A DNA stretch of 64,000 bases, from the NCBI RefSeq assembly GCF_003289945.1, contig NZ_QMBP01000010.1:173130-237129 (forward strand), read 5' to 3'. The position numbers and the translations under genes were made by a program. The stretch is from Mesorhizobium hawassense (GTDB lineage Bacteria > Pseudomonadota > Alphaproteobacteria > Rhizobiales > Rhizobiaceae). The notes beneath the pieces are model-generated. The model made no database searches and was not told where the DNA came from. It saw only the letters and a program-made list of their open reading frames with translations. Below, piece after piece: positions 25,533 through 33,658 of this stretch; within the stretch, counting starts at the first letter, position 1, and the number at the start of each line of letters is the position of its first letter.

Positions 25533-27014
25533 ATGGACACTTTTCGGGAAGCGGTGACTACGGAAGAAACGCTCGATCCGCAGGATTGGACGGATATGGG
25601 AGCGCTGTCGCACCGGATCGTCGACGATGCCATCAGCTATCTCAAGGATGTCCGTGAGCGTCCGGCCTGGCGCGAGATGCCGGCCGAGGTGCGATCATTC
25701 TTCAGCGCGCCGATGCCACGCTCACCGGCGCCGGTGGCAGACGTCTATGGTGACGTCGCCCGCAACGTCATGGCCTATCCGATGGGCAACATCCATCCGC
25801 GCTTCTGGGCCTGGTATATGGGCTCGAGCAATTTCACCGGCGCGCTCGGCGATTTCCTGGCGGCGATCCAGGGTTCCAATCTCGGCGGCGGCAACCATGC
25901 CGCCGGGCTGATGGACAGCCAGGTGGTCAATTGGTTGAAGGAGATGGTGGGCCTTCCGGCAACGGCGAGCGGCACGCTGGTCAGCGGTGGCTCGATGGCC
26001 AACATCATCGGGCTGACGGTGGCGCGCAACGTCAAGGCGGGCGTCGACGTGCGCGAGCGCGGCGTCGGCGCCATCCCCAAGCCGCTGCGCTATTACGCCT
26101 CGGACCAGGTCCATTCCTGCCATCGCAAGGGCATGGAGGCGCTGGGTCTCGGCAATCGGGCGCTGCGACGGATCCCGACCGATGACGGATTGCGCATCGA
26201 TATCGCCGCGCTCAAGGCGGCAATCGCTGAGGATCGAGAGGCCGGCTTCAAGCCGGCCTGCGTGATCGGCACCGCCGGCACCGTCAACACCGGCGCCGTC
26301 GACGATCTTCAGGCGCTGGCGACCGTCGCGGCCGCGGAAGACCTCTGGTTCCATGTCGATGGCTGCATCGGGGCGCTGATCGCGATTGCTCCTGAGAACA
26401 GGCCGCTCGTTGCTGGTATCGAGCAGGCGGATTCGATCGCGCTCGATCCGCACAAATGGCTGCATGCGCCGTTCGAGGCCGGCTGCGCGCTGGTGCGGGA
26501 CGCATCGGCGCATCGCAGCACCTTCGCGGTGACGCCGGAATATCTCGAATCGGCGCCGCGCGGCCTTGCCTCCGGAGAATGGCTGCACGACTACGGCCTG
26601 CAGACGTCGCGTGGCTTCCGCGCGCTGAAAATCTGGATGGCACTGAAGGAGCATGGCGTCGAGAAGTTCGGCCGGCTGATCGACCAGAACATCGCCCAGG
26701 CGCATTATCTCACTGCGCTGATCAAGGCGGAGCCGGCATTCGAACTGACGGCGCCGACAACGATCAACATCGTTTCTTTTCGCTACAAGCCCAAAGGCGC
26801 GTCCGAGGAGCTGATCAAGGCGCTCAACACCGAGATCATGCTGCGGTTGCAGGAACAGGGCAGCGCGGCGCTATCCGACACCACAGTGCATGGCCAACAT
26901 TGCCTGAGGGTGGCGATCGCCAATCATCGCACGCGGCGCGAGGATCTCGATCTTCTGGTGCGCGAGACGCTGCGCCTGGGACGGGAAATCGAGGCTGCCG
27001 CGACACCAATGTGA
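25533..27014 (+). CDS. PLP-dependent group II amino acid decarboxylase
   Basis: A 493-residue decarboxylase of the DOPA/glutamate/tyrosine decarboxylase fold. The PLP lysine is Lys308 in LDPHKWL, with His194 (DQVHSC) stacking the ring and Asp276 (FHVDG) pairing the pyridine nitrogen; GNIHPRFWAW at 85-94 is the conserved N-terminal segment. Substrate cannot be assigned: aromatic amino acids are the commonest for this subfamily. It is a single gene between the cysK terminator and the convergent YciI gene. Confidence 0.9.
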   Translation: MDTFREAVTTEETLDPQDWTDMGALSHRIVDDAISYLKDVRERPAWREMPAEVRSFFSAPMPRSPAPVADVYGDVARNVMAYPMGNIHPRFWAWYMGSSNFTGALGDFLAAIQGSNLGGGNHAAGLMDSQVVNWLKEMVGLPATASGTLVSGGSMANIIGLTVARNVKAGVDVRERGVGAIPKPLRYYASDQVHSCHRKGMEALGLGNRALRRIPTDDGLRIDIAALKAAIAEDREAGFKPACVIGTAGTVNTGAVDDLQALATVAAAEDLWFHVDGCIGALIAIAPENRPLVAGIEQADSIALDPHKWLHAPFEAGCALVRDASAHRSTFAVTPEYLESAPRGLASGEWLHDYGLQTSRGFRALKIWMALKEHGVEKFGRLIDQNIAQAHYLTALIKAEPAFELTAPTTINIVSFRYKPKGASEELIKALNTEIMLRLQEQGSAALSDTTVHGQHCLRVAIANHRTRREDLDLLVRETLRLGREIEAAATPM

Positions 27015-27034
27015 AACGCGGGCCGAAGCGTATC

Positions 27035-27409
27035 TCAACCGGCCGGCAGCGCGGCGCCAGGCTTATAAAGCATGATCGGCCGGATCTCGTAGACGGCGGT
27101 GGGATTGACGCGTTTGAGGTCACGGGCGGCGGCGATCGCCTCGTCCAGGCTCGCGCAGTTAAGCACATAGAGGCCCAGCAGCTGCTCCTTGGTCTCCGCG
27201 AACGGGCCATCGATCACCATGGCGTCGGCCGGGCCGCGCAAAGTTACCGCCTCCGCCGTCGGGCCAAGCCTTGCCGCAGGCCCAAGCTTGCCCTCCCGGG
27301 TCAGCTTGGTGTTGACATCGAGCAGGTCCTTCATCAGCGCCGCATCCTCGTCGGGCGTCCAGGACTGCACAGTGTTTTCGACGTGATAGGCAAGGACGGC
27401 GTAAAACAT
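27035..27409 (-). CDS. YciI-family (YCII-related) protein
   Basis: A 124-residue protein of the ferredoxin-like YCII fold (MFYAVLAYHVE start, VIDGPFAETKEQLLGLYVL in the middle, EIRPIM near the end). This class is often encoded next to ECF sigma factors, but none is present here. Its role is unknown. It lies downstream of the sensor kinase on the same strand with a 95-base gap, so partial co-transcription is possible. Confidence 0.85.
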   Translation of the reverse strand: MFYAVLAYHVENTVQSWTPDEDAALMKDLLDVNTKLTREGKLGPAARLGPTAEAVTLRGPADAMVIDGPFAETKEQLLGLYVLNCASLDEAIAAARDLKRVNPTAVYEIRPIMLYKPGAALPAG

Positions 27410-27504
27410 GGGTGGATTTCCCTCGTGACCAGGCGGGCCGCACTATCACAAGGATGGTTCGACCGATCCAGAGGCGTCGACGGCGGACCGCACCGGCTCC
27501 TGAC

Positions 27505-28914
27505 TCAAGCTGCCACCGGCAGCCTCAGCTCCGTCAGCAGGCCACCGCCCGGGTAGTTGGAAAGATTGACCTCGCCGCCGGCGCCGCGCGCGATGTTGCG
27601 GGCGATGGTCAGGCCGAGGCCAAGACCGCCGGTCGTGCGGTTGCGCGATTCCTCCAGGCGCACGAAGGAGCCGAACACCGCGTCCAGTTTCGCCTGCGGG
27701 ATGCCGGGGCCCTCGTCGCGGATCGAAAGCGTGATCGTGTCGCCCGATCGCCGCACGCCGAGATGCGCCTTCTTGCCGTAGGTCACCGCGTTCTGGATGA
27801 GATTGGTGACGCAGCGGCGCAGCGCCACCGGCCGCGCGATGCAGATCAGGCCGCGCGAAGGGGCCGCATCCTCGTCGAAGGATGCGCCGTCGAAGGAGTC
27901 GGCGACCGATTCGACCAGCGACCAGAAATCGATGCGCTCGGCCTTCTCCTCCGTCACCTCGAATTTGGCGAAGTCGATCACGGAGCTGGCGATGCTTTCG
28001 ATGTCGGCGAGATCGTGCGCGAGCGCCTCGCGCGCCGGCGACCTGCGCAACAGTTCGAGGCGCAGGCGCATCCGCGTCAGCGGCGTGCGCAGATCATGCG
28101 CAAGCGCGGCGGCCAGATGCTCGCGGTCCTCGACATAGTCGCGCAGTCTCGTCTGCATGGCGTTGATCGCCTTCGCCGCGGCGCGGATCTCGCGGCTGCC
28201 GGTTTCGGCGATCGGCGGGCTTTTGAGGTCGTTGCCGATGCGCGTCACCGCCCTTTCCATCATCCGGTAGGGGGCGGTCAGCCGGCGCAACGACCAGATC
28301 GACATGATGACGACCAAGCCGGCGATCAGCGAATAGAGCGGCAGGCTGTCGAGGCTGAGGATCGGACCTGGCGGGGTGATCGGCTCGGTGAAATTCAACC
28401 ACTGTCCATCGGAAAAGCGCAACGATGCCGTCAGCTTGTCGCTCTGGGCGAAATCCGCGGCCAGCACCAGCAGGTCGCGCTCGACCTGGCCGACATCCTT
28501 GTTCACCGCTTGGCCATCCGGAACGTCGGACTCCTGCGTGGCCGGATCGCGCCGCACGCGCGCGTCGGTGATGCCGAACTTGGACAGGCGGCCGACGAGG
28601 ATGTCTTCCAGCTCGGCCAGTTGGTCGTCGCCGGCGATCGAAGAGGTGACGGCGGGCGTGTCCGAAACCGTCAGCGCATAGGTCGAGTTGAACAGACCCG
28701 ACGCGGTCGCCTTGCGTTCTTCAGGCGTGGCGTCATGCATCAGCTGCACTAGCGAATAGGCGCGATCGTTGAGCCGGTAGAGATCGACGACACCGTTTGA
28801 GGCGGCGCGGTCGCGCGCGACGATGTAAAGCGTGGCGACCTGGCTGATCATCAGGCCGGCAATGACGATCAGCAGCACCCAGACAGGCAGGGTCTGCGGC
28901 AGGAAGCGTCTCAT
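27505..28914 (-). CDS. Sensor histidine kinase
   Basis: A 469-residue inner-membrane kinase: membrane helix 1 at about 10-32, a periplasmic sensor region to about 190, membrane helix 2 at about 192-210, HAMP, then the dimerisation domain with phospho-accepting His273 in LAHDLRTPLT, and an ATPase domain with N-box QNAVTYGKK and G-boxes DEGPGI and GLGLGL. The signal is not recognisable from the periplasmic part. It overlaps the response-regulator gene by 4 bases (ATGA), so the two are a cognate pair of the EnvZ/OmpR class. Confidence 0.95.
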   Translation of the reverse strand: MRRFLPQTLPVWVLLIVIAGLMISQVATLYIVARDRAASNGVVDLYRLNDRAYSLVQLMHDATPEERKATASGLFNSTYALTVSDTPAVTSSIAGDDQLAELEDILVGRLSKFGITDARVRRDPATQESDVPDGQAVNKDVGQVERDLLVLAADFAQSDKLTASLRFSDGQWLNFTEPITPPGPILSLDSLPLYSLIAGLVVIMSIWSLRRLTAPYRMMERAVTRIGNDLKSPPIAETGSREIRAAAKAINAMQTRLRDYVEDREHLAAALAHDLRTPLTRMRLRLELLRRSPAREALAHDLADIESIASSVIDFAKFEVTEEKAERIDFWSLVESVADSFDGASFDEDAAPSRGLICIARPVALRRCVTNLIQNAVTYGKKAHLGVRRSGDTITLSIRDEGPGIPQAKLDAVFGSFVRLEESRNRTTGGLGLGLTIARNIARGAGGEVNLSNYPGGGLLTELRLPVAA

Positions 28915-29627
28915 TCGGACGTCGTTTCGGGCAGGAACTGATAGCCGCCGCTGCGCACCGTCAGGATCAGTTTCGGCATCTTCGGATCGTCTTCCATCTT
29001 GCGGCGAAGCCGGCTCACCAGAATGTCGACGCTGCGGTCGAAGCTGTAGCCGGTGTCGCCGCCCGAGAGCTCGATCAGCTGCTCGCGGGTCAGCACGCGC
29101 TGCGCGCTCTTGACGAAGGTCTGCAGAAGGTTGAATTCGGCCATGGTCAGCTCCACCCGGACGTCGTCGGGCGCCGTCAGGCGGCGGCGCGCGCAATCCA
29201 TGGTCCAGCCGGCAAAGCGATAGACCTGCTTGGCGCTCGGGCGACGCGGCTCGGCGCTGCCGTTGCGGCGCAAGACGGCGCGGATGCGGGCCAGAAGCTC
29301 TCGCGGATCGAAGGGCTTGGGCACGTAGTCGTCGGCGCCCATTTCGAGACCCACCACGCGGTCGGTCGTTTCAGTGACCGCGGTCAGCATGATGATCGGC
29401 GTGGTGTAATTGGCGCGGATCTCGCGGCAAAGCTCGAGCCCGCTTTTGCCGGGCAGCATCACGTCGAGAATGATCAGGTCGACCGGCGTACGGCGCAGGA
29501 TCGCCTCCATCTCGACGCCGTCGCCGGCCACCGTGGTGTGCAGACCGCGCTTCTGGAAGAACTCCTGCAGCAGGTCGCGTATGCCCTTGTCGTCGTCGAC
29601 GATCAGAATGTGTGCGTCGGATTTCAC
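28911..29627 (-). CDS. OmpR-family response regulator
   Basis: A 238-residue transcription factor. The receiver domain has the acidic pocket VDDD at 10-13, phosphorylated Asp55 (LIILD) and the conserved Lys in DDYVPKPFD. The C-terminal winged helix is OmpR-like (FNLLQTFVKSAQRVLTREQL, SVDILVSRLRRKM). The GTG at 29627 was chosen because the receiver domain starts immediately after it; an ATG at 29678 adds 17 residues of no family character. It is coupled to the kinase downstream. Genes controlled are unknown. Confidence 0.93.
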   Translation of the reverse strand: MKSDAHILIVDDDKGIRDLLQEFFQKRGLHTTVAGDGVEMEAILRRTPVDLIILDVMLPGKSGLELCREIRANYTTPIIMLTAVTETTDRVVGLEMGADDYVPKPFDPRELLARIRAVLRRNGSAEPRRPSAKQVYRFAGWTMDCARRRLTAPDDVRVELTMAEFNLLQTFVKSAQRVLTREQLIELSGGDTGYSFDRSVDILVSRLRRKMEDDPKMPKLILTVRSGGYQFLPETTSE

Positions 29628-29864
29628 TGGAACCCTGTCATTTGTTAGCCAAGCAATCCCTTCGTCGACCACCCACACGATAGAATTCGGGCCACATCTT
29701 GGCCAGTGGCCGCGACCGGCGCCGCGGCCGGCTTCCCCAGAAACAATCCAGAAACAAAATTCTACAGTCGGGAAAAACTGGTGAAAAATTTAAAGGCCAT
29801 AACCGGTCCCGTGGCGGTCAGGTGATGGCTGCGACGCAAGTTTCCGGAGTAACGGGCAAGACCA

Positions 29865-30173
29865 ATGCAGAGGTTCTGGATCAGCGTGACGGGTGCTTTG
29901 CTCAGCATATCGCTCATCACAGCAGCGGCCGGTGCCTCCACCCCCGCAAAGGTCGCGCCGCCGCTCACCCGGACGGAGCGCTGCACGAATCTCAGCCGTC
30001 AAGTTGACGAAGCCCTCGAAACCCATGCCGCGGCAACGCAGGTCACCGCGGCGAAAGCACTGCAAAGAAAGGGAGACCGGTTCTGCGCCAACAAGAAACA
30101 GGCGCAGGGAATCCGGATGCTCGCAAACGCTTTGAAGCTGCTTGGAGTGACACCGGTCGACCCAGATCAGTGA
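29865..30173 (+). CDS. Small exported helical protein
   Basis: A 102-residue protein of unknown function with a signal peptide (residues 1-24, ending AAAGA) and a mature helical region with two Cys (RCTN, RFCAN) that could form one disulfide. It is rich in Ala and Lys. The ribosome-binding site is weak. It is divergent from the two-component system and ends 38 bases before another small exported protein, so the two may be co-expressed. Confidence 0.55.
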   Translation: MQRFWISVTGALLSISLITAAAGASTPAKVAPPLTRTERCTNLSRQVDEALETHAAATQVTAAKALQRKGDRFCANKKQAQGIRMLANALKLLGVTPVDPDQ

Positions 30174-30211
30174 CGCTCGACTCCCGACCCGCACAAAAAA
30201 GGAAGCAAGCC

Positions 30212-30490
30212 ATGAAAAAGTCCCTTCTCTCCGCCCTCGGTCTCGGTGTCGCCCTGGCCTTCTCGATGCCGGCTCTCGGCAACGCCGCCGCCACCACGAC
30301 CGCTGCTCCGGCCGCCGCCACCACGACGACCACGACCGCTCCGGCAGCCGACGCGACCGCCAAGCCCGCGCCGAAGAAGGTAGCGGCCAAGAAGGTCTGC
30401 AAGCCGACCAAGAAGCACAAGTGCCCGGCTCCGAAGAAGGCGCCGGCTGCGAAGCCCGCTGCTGCGAAGCCGGCTGCCAAGAAGCCCTGA
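30212..30490 (+). CDS. Small exported Lys/Ala/Pro-rich protein
   Basis: A 92-residue protein: signal peptide 1-26 (LGVALAFSMPALGNA), then a Thr/Ala stretch, then a lysine/proline/alanine-rich tail with two Cys (KVCKPTKKHKC). The tail looks like histone H1, but the signal peptide places it outside the cytosol, so binding to anionic cell-wall or surface polymers is more likely. The ATG at 30212 follows AAAGGAAG. A hairpin at 30520-30549 probably terminates it. Low-complexity tails of this kind vary in length between strains. Confidence 0.65.
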   Translation: MKKSLLSALGLGVALAFSMPALGNAAATTTAAPAAATTTTTTAPAADATAKPAPKKVAAKKVCKPTKKHKCPAPKKAPAAKPAAAKPAAKKP

Positions 30491-30519
30491 TCCAGAGTTC
30501 GGCATCACTTTTGACGAAG

Positions 30520-30553
30520 GCCGCTCCAGCCGATTTCGGCTGGGGCGGCTTAT
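30520..30553 (+). terminator. Hairpin after the Lys/Ala/Pro-rich protein gene
   Basis: Arms at 30520-30531 and 30538-30549 form a 12-bp stem (one G-T pair) around a 6-base loop, followed by a short T-rich stretch. Confidence 0.6.
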
Positions 30554-30643
30554 CGGCGGCGGGAGCCTGAAACCGGCAGGTTACAGCCGCACCAAGTTCA
30601 ATCCTTAACCCGATCGCAATGCCGGTGCTGTAGGACAATCCGC

Positions 30644-30988
30644 ATGAAGAAGCGGTTTTCGTCCCTGATGCGTTCGTTGACCCTCGGCGGTCTGATCGCC
30701 ACCGCGGCCGCACGATCGTTGATCATCTTTAAAGCAAGCCCGGTGCCGGATCCCGCTAGCGGCAGGACCGAACCCGAGCTGTTCGCGCCCGCTATCTCAT
30801 CGAGTTTCGACTACATCACCCCGGCACAATCCTGGATCCTGATCGTGCTGACTGGCATAACGGTGATCGGCCTGGTCGGCTGGATATTCTTCGCTTTCAA
30901 GGAACGCGGCTCGGGCATGGATGGCGGCGCCGGTTCGGGCAGATCGGGCACCGCGATGCGCCGCCCGGTCGGGCGCCAGGGCCGTTGA
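30644..30988 (+). CDS. Small membrane protein of unknown function
   Basis: A 114-residue protein with a possible N-terminal signal/anchor (residues 8-30) and a clear membrane helix at about 62-83 (SWILIVLTGITVIGLVGWIFF). The C-terminus is Gly/Arg-rich and charged. No family was recognised, the ribosome-binding site is weak, and coding status rests on the coherent membrane helix and the absence of a better ORF. Confidence 0.5.
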   Translation: MKKRFSSLMRSLTLGGLIATAAARSLIIFKASPVPDPASGRTEPELFAPAISSSFDYITPAQSWILIVLTGITVIGLVGWIFFAFKERGSGMDGGAGSGRSGTAMRRPVGRQGR

Positions 30989-31117
30989 CCCGCCAGCAGC
31001 GCTTCCCCACATAGTGTCGATCGTCCAGCTCCGTTGTTACCCGCGCGCAATTGGACGTGTGATTTCCTGCGTGACAAAATGAGAGCGGGAGTCGAACTCC
31101 TCTCGCTGCTGGATCCG

Positions 31118-31423
31118 ATGCCTGAAACCGTCATCAAACCCCGCGTCAAGACACAGCCGAAGACCGAGCGGCCGAAGCTCTACAAGGTCATCCTGGTCAA
31201 TGACGATTTCACGCCACGCGAGTTCGTGGTGACCGTGCTCAAGGGCGAGTTCAAGCTCAGCGAGGACCAGGCGCACCGCGTCATGATCACCGCGCATACG
31301 CGCGGTGTGTGCGTCGTCGCGGTGTTCACCAGGGATATCGCGGAAACCAAGGCGACGCGGGCGACCGATGCCGGCAAGGCCAAGGGCTATCCGCTGCTGT
31401 TCACCGTCGAGCCGGAAGAGTAG
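31118..31423 (+). CDS. clpS: ClpS-type N-end-rule adaptor (ClpS2-like)
   Basis: A 101-residue cytosolic adaptor that delivers proteins with destabilising N-terminal residues to ClpAP. The core RPKLYKVILVNDDFTPREFV carries the substrate-binding Asn28, Asp29 and His60 (equivalent to Asn34, Asp35, His66 of the E. coli protein). The N-terminal 20 residues are Lys/Pro-rich. No clpA follows, and the variant segment GVCVVAVFTRDIAETKA is closer, from memory, to alphaproteobacterial ClpS2 than to ClpS1. The start at 31118 was chosen over 31034 because only this part resembles the family. Confidence 0.9.
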   Translation: MPETVIKPRVKTQPKTERPKLYKVILVNDDFTPREFVVTVLKGEFKLSEDQAHRVMITAHTRGVCVVAVFTRDIAETKATRATDAGKAKGYPLLFTVEPEE

Positions 31424-31504
31424 GGGCTCTCCCTCGCCCCGTTTGCCGGTCGAGCAGGGTGAGGGGTGAGGCAAGCACTGATCTTTAATCGCAGGCGTTG
31501 GCGC

Positions 31505-31556
31505 CGCCCCTCATCCGCCCTTCGGGCACCTTCTCCCCGTGGAACGGGGAGAAGGA
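31505..31556. repeat. Short palindromic repeat upstream of the convergent gene
   Basis: It contains ccttctccccgt...acggggagaagg, a perfect inverted repeat often seen between rhizobial genes, inside the 144-bp gap between convergent clpS and the BatA-like operon. It could serve as a bidirectional terminator. Confidence 0.6.
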
Positions 31557-31567
31557 AGAGGTGGCGC

Positions 31568-33655
31568 TTACCGCCCCTCGCGATACCACATCGAGCCGAT
31601 GGCGAGCAGCAGCAGGCCGAGGCCGAGGAAGCCGCCGAACAGCGGCACGCGCGACACGGCCTCGAGGGCGCTGTCGTCGGTGGTGCGCAGGCCGATCCAG
31701 TCGTCGCCGGAAGCGGCGGCCGAGGAGCGAACCGGCACGATCGACGGCAAGGCGACGCCGCCGGCGAGATTGCCGAGCGCGGAGGAAGGGGCAAGCCTGC
31801 GCACGCTGCCGCCGGTCGCCTCGGCAGGCGCCTTCAGCCTGTCCTCGGTCGAGACCACGTCGGCGAATTCCGGCGCATTGATCGGACCGACATGGGCTAG
31901 CGCGGTCAAGTCGCCATTGCCGATCTGGTAAAGGCCGATCTCGCTGGTCTGCAGGCTGCCGGTGAAGATGCCGGGCTCCGATTTTTCGAGTTTCACCGTC
32001 ACGGCTTTGCCGGAGGGCGTGATCACCTGCGCGGATCCGGGATCGTCGCTCATCGTCTGGCGGCGGATTTCAAGCATCATGCCGCGGCCGTCGGCGGTCA
32101 GCCGTTCCTCTTCCAGCTCCGGTTCCTTCATCAGCCAGTGGGCGATGCGGCGATAGAGCTGGACATGCGGTCCGCCGCCCTCGAAGTCGCGCGCCCACAG
32201 CCAGCCCTGGTCGGAGAGCAACATGCCGACACGGCCTTCGCCCTTGCGGTCGAGCAGAAGCAGCGGCCGGTCGTCGGCGCCCTTCATCACCACTTCGCCT
32301 TCCGGATTCTTGACGCCGATGGTGCGGAACCAGCGGCTCCAATGCGGCGGCTCGCTCGCCGAGCCGTCGAGCCCGCGCGTCACCGGATGGCGCTGGCCGA
32401 GATCCGTCAGGCGCGGATAAAACGCCTTGTCCACCACCTCGCCGGTCGGCATGGCCGGCAGCGCGGCGTTGAGCGGCGTGCGGGCAATGGAATTCTCGCC
32501 GGCATATTCGGGACCGGCGGCAATCAGCAGCGCGCCGCCCTTTTCGACATATTCGGAGATGTAGTCGTAATAGAGGATCGGCAGCACGTCGCGGTGCTGG
32601 TAGCGGTCGAAGATGATCAGATCGAAATCCTTGATCTTCTCGACGAACAGCTCGCGTGTCGGGAAGGCGATCAGCGACAATTCGTTGATCGGCGTGCCGT
32701 CCTGCTTTTCCGGCGGACGCAGGATGGTGAAGTGGACGAGATCGACAGAGGCGTCCGATTTCAACAGATTGCGCCATGTGCGCTCGCCGGCATGCGGTTC
32801 GCCGGAAACCAAGAGCACGCGCAGGTTTTCGCGGATGCCATCGACCAGGGCGATCGCCCGGTTGTTGGCGTCGGTCAGTTCGCCCGGCTCGCGGTCGATG
32901 CCGAGCTGGACGATGTTGCGGCCGGCATTGGGGATGGTGACCGAGAGCTTCATCGGCTGGCCGACGGTCGCGTGCTCGACCGAGATCTGCTCGCCGTTCA
33001 CCGAGACCCGCACATCCACCGGCGCGCCATCACCTTCCGTCGAAATGACGCGGTAGGTCATGTCGAGCGGTTTGCCGACGAGGCCGAAGCGCGGCGCGTT
33101 CTCGAAGCGGATGCGGCGATCCTTCTCGTGCTCGTTGCCGGTGATCAGCGCATGCAGCGGCGCGTTGAACTCCGGTGCGCCGGCGGGCGCATCGTGCACC
33201 TCGCCGTCGGTGATCATTATGGCGCCGCCGATGCGCGACGGCGGCACGTCGCGGAAGGCGCCCTCCAGCGCGCTGAACAGCTTGGTCTCGGTGCGCTCGT
33301 CGGCGGCCTCCGATTTGCCGGCCTCGACGACACGGACATCGAACTGCTTGAAGCGGGTGAGCCGTTGCTGCATTCCGGCCAGTGCCTCGTCGGTCTGCTT
33401 GCCGCGGTCGCCGATGTCCTGACTCTGGCTGCGGTCGACGATGAGGGCGACGACGCTCTTCAGCGCCTCGCGCTCTTCGGCGAGGAACACCGGGTTGAGC
33501 AGCGCCGCGGCGAGCGCGAGCAGCGCGATGAAGCGCAGCGCCGAGCCGCGCTGGCGAAACCACAAACCGACCAGCGCCAGCAGCAGCAACGGCACGGAGA
33601 GCAGGCCGAAGAGCGGCCAGGAGACGAGCGGTTCGAAGGAGATCGACCAGTTCAT
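31568..33655 (-). CDS. Membrane protein of the MoxR/DUF58 operon (GATase-like, VWA-operon type)
   Basis: A 695-residue inner-membrane protein: two N-terminal membrane helices (about 8-30 and 38-58), a large periplasmic or cytosolic middle with a class I glutamine-amidotransferase-like fold (FDLIIFDRYQH, YVEKGGALLIAAGPEY near 340-380) but without the catalytic Cys triad, and one C-terminal membrane helix (GGFLGLGLLLLAIGSMW). It is the last gene of the operon started by MoxR; the preceding stop is 3 bases from its start. Its family accompanies MoxR, DUF58 and BatA-like proteins, probably in envelope protein assembly. Confidence 0.85.
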   Translation of the reverse strand: MNWSISFEPLVSWPLFGLLSVPLLLLALVGLWFRQRGSALRFIALLALAAALLNPVFLAEEREALKSVVALIVDRSQSQDIGDRGKQTDEALAGMQQRLTRFKQFDVRVVEAGKSEAADERTETKLFSALEGAFRDVPPSRIGGAIMITDGEVHDAPAGAPEFNAPLHALITGNEHEKDRRIRFENAPRFGLVGKPLDMTYRVISTEGDGAPVDVRVSVNGEQISVEHATVGQPMKLSVTIPNAGRNIVQLGIDREPGELTDANNRAIALVDGIRENLRVLLVSGEPHAGERTWRNLLKSDASVDLVHFTILRPPEKQDGTPINELSLIAFPTRELFVEKIKDFDLIIFDRYQHRDVLPILYYDYISEYVEKGGALLIAAGPEYAGENSIARTPLNAALPAMPTGEVVDKAFYPRLTDLGQRHPVTRGLDGSASEPPHWSRWFRTIGVKNPEGEVVMKGADDRPLLLLDRKGEGRVGMLLSDQGWLWARDFEGGGPHVQLYRRIAHWLMKEPELEEERLTADGRGMMLEIRRQTMSDDPGSAQVITPSGKAVTVKLEKSEPGIFTGSLQTSEIGLYQIGNGDLTALAHVGPINAPEFADVVSTEDRLKAPAEATGGSVRRLAPSSALGNLAGGVALPSIVPVRSSAAASGDDWIGLRTTDDSALEAVSRVPLFGGFLGLGLLLLAIGSMWYREGR

Positions 33656-33658
33656 GCG

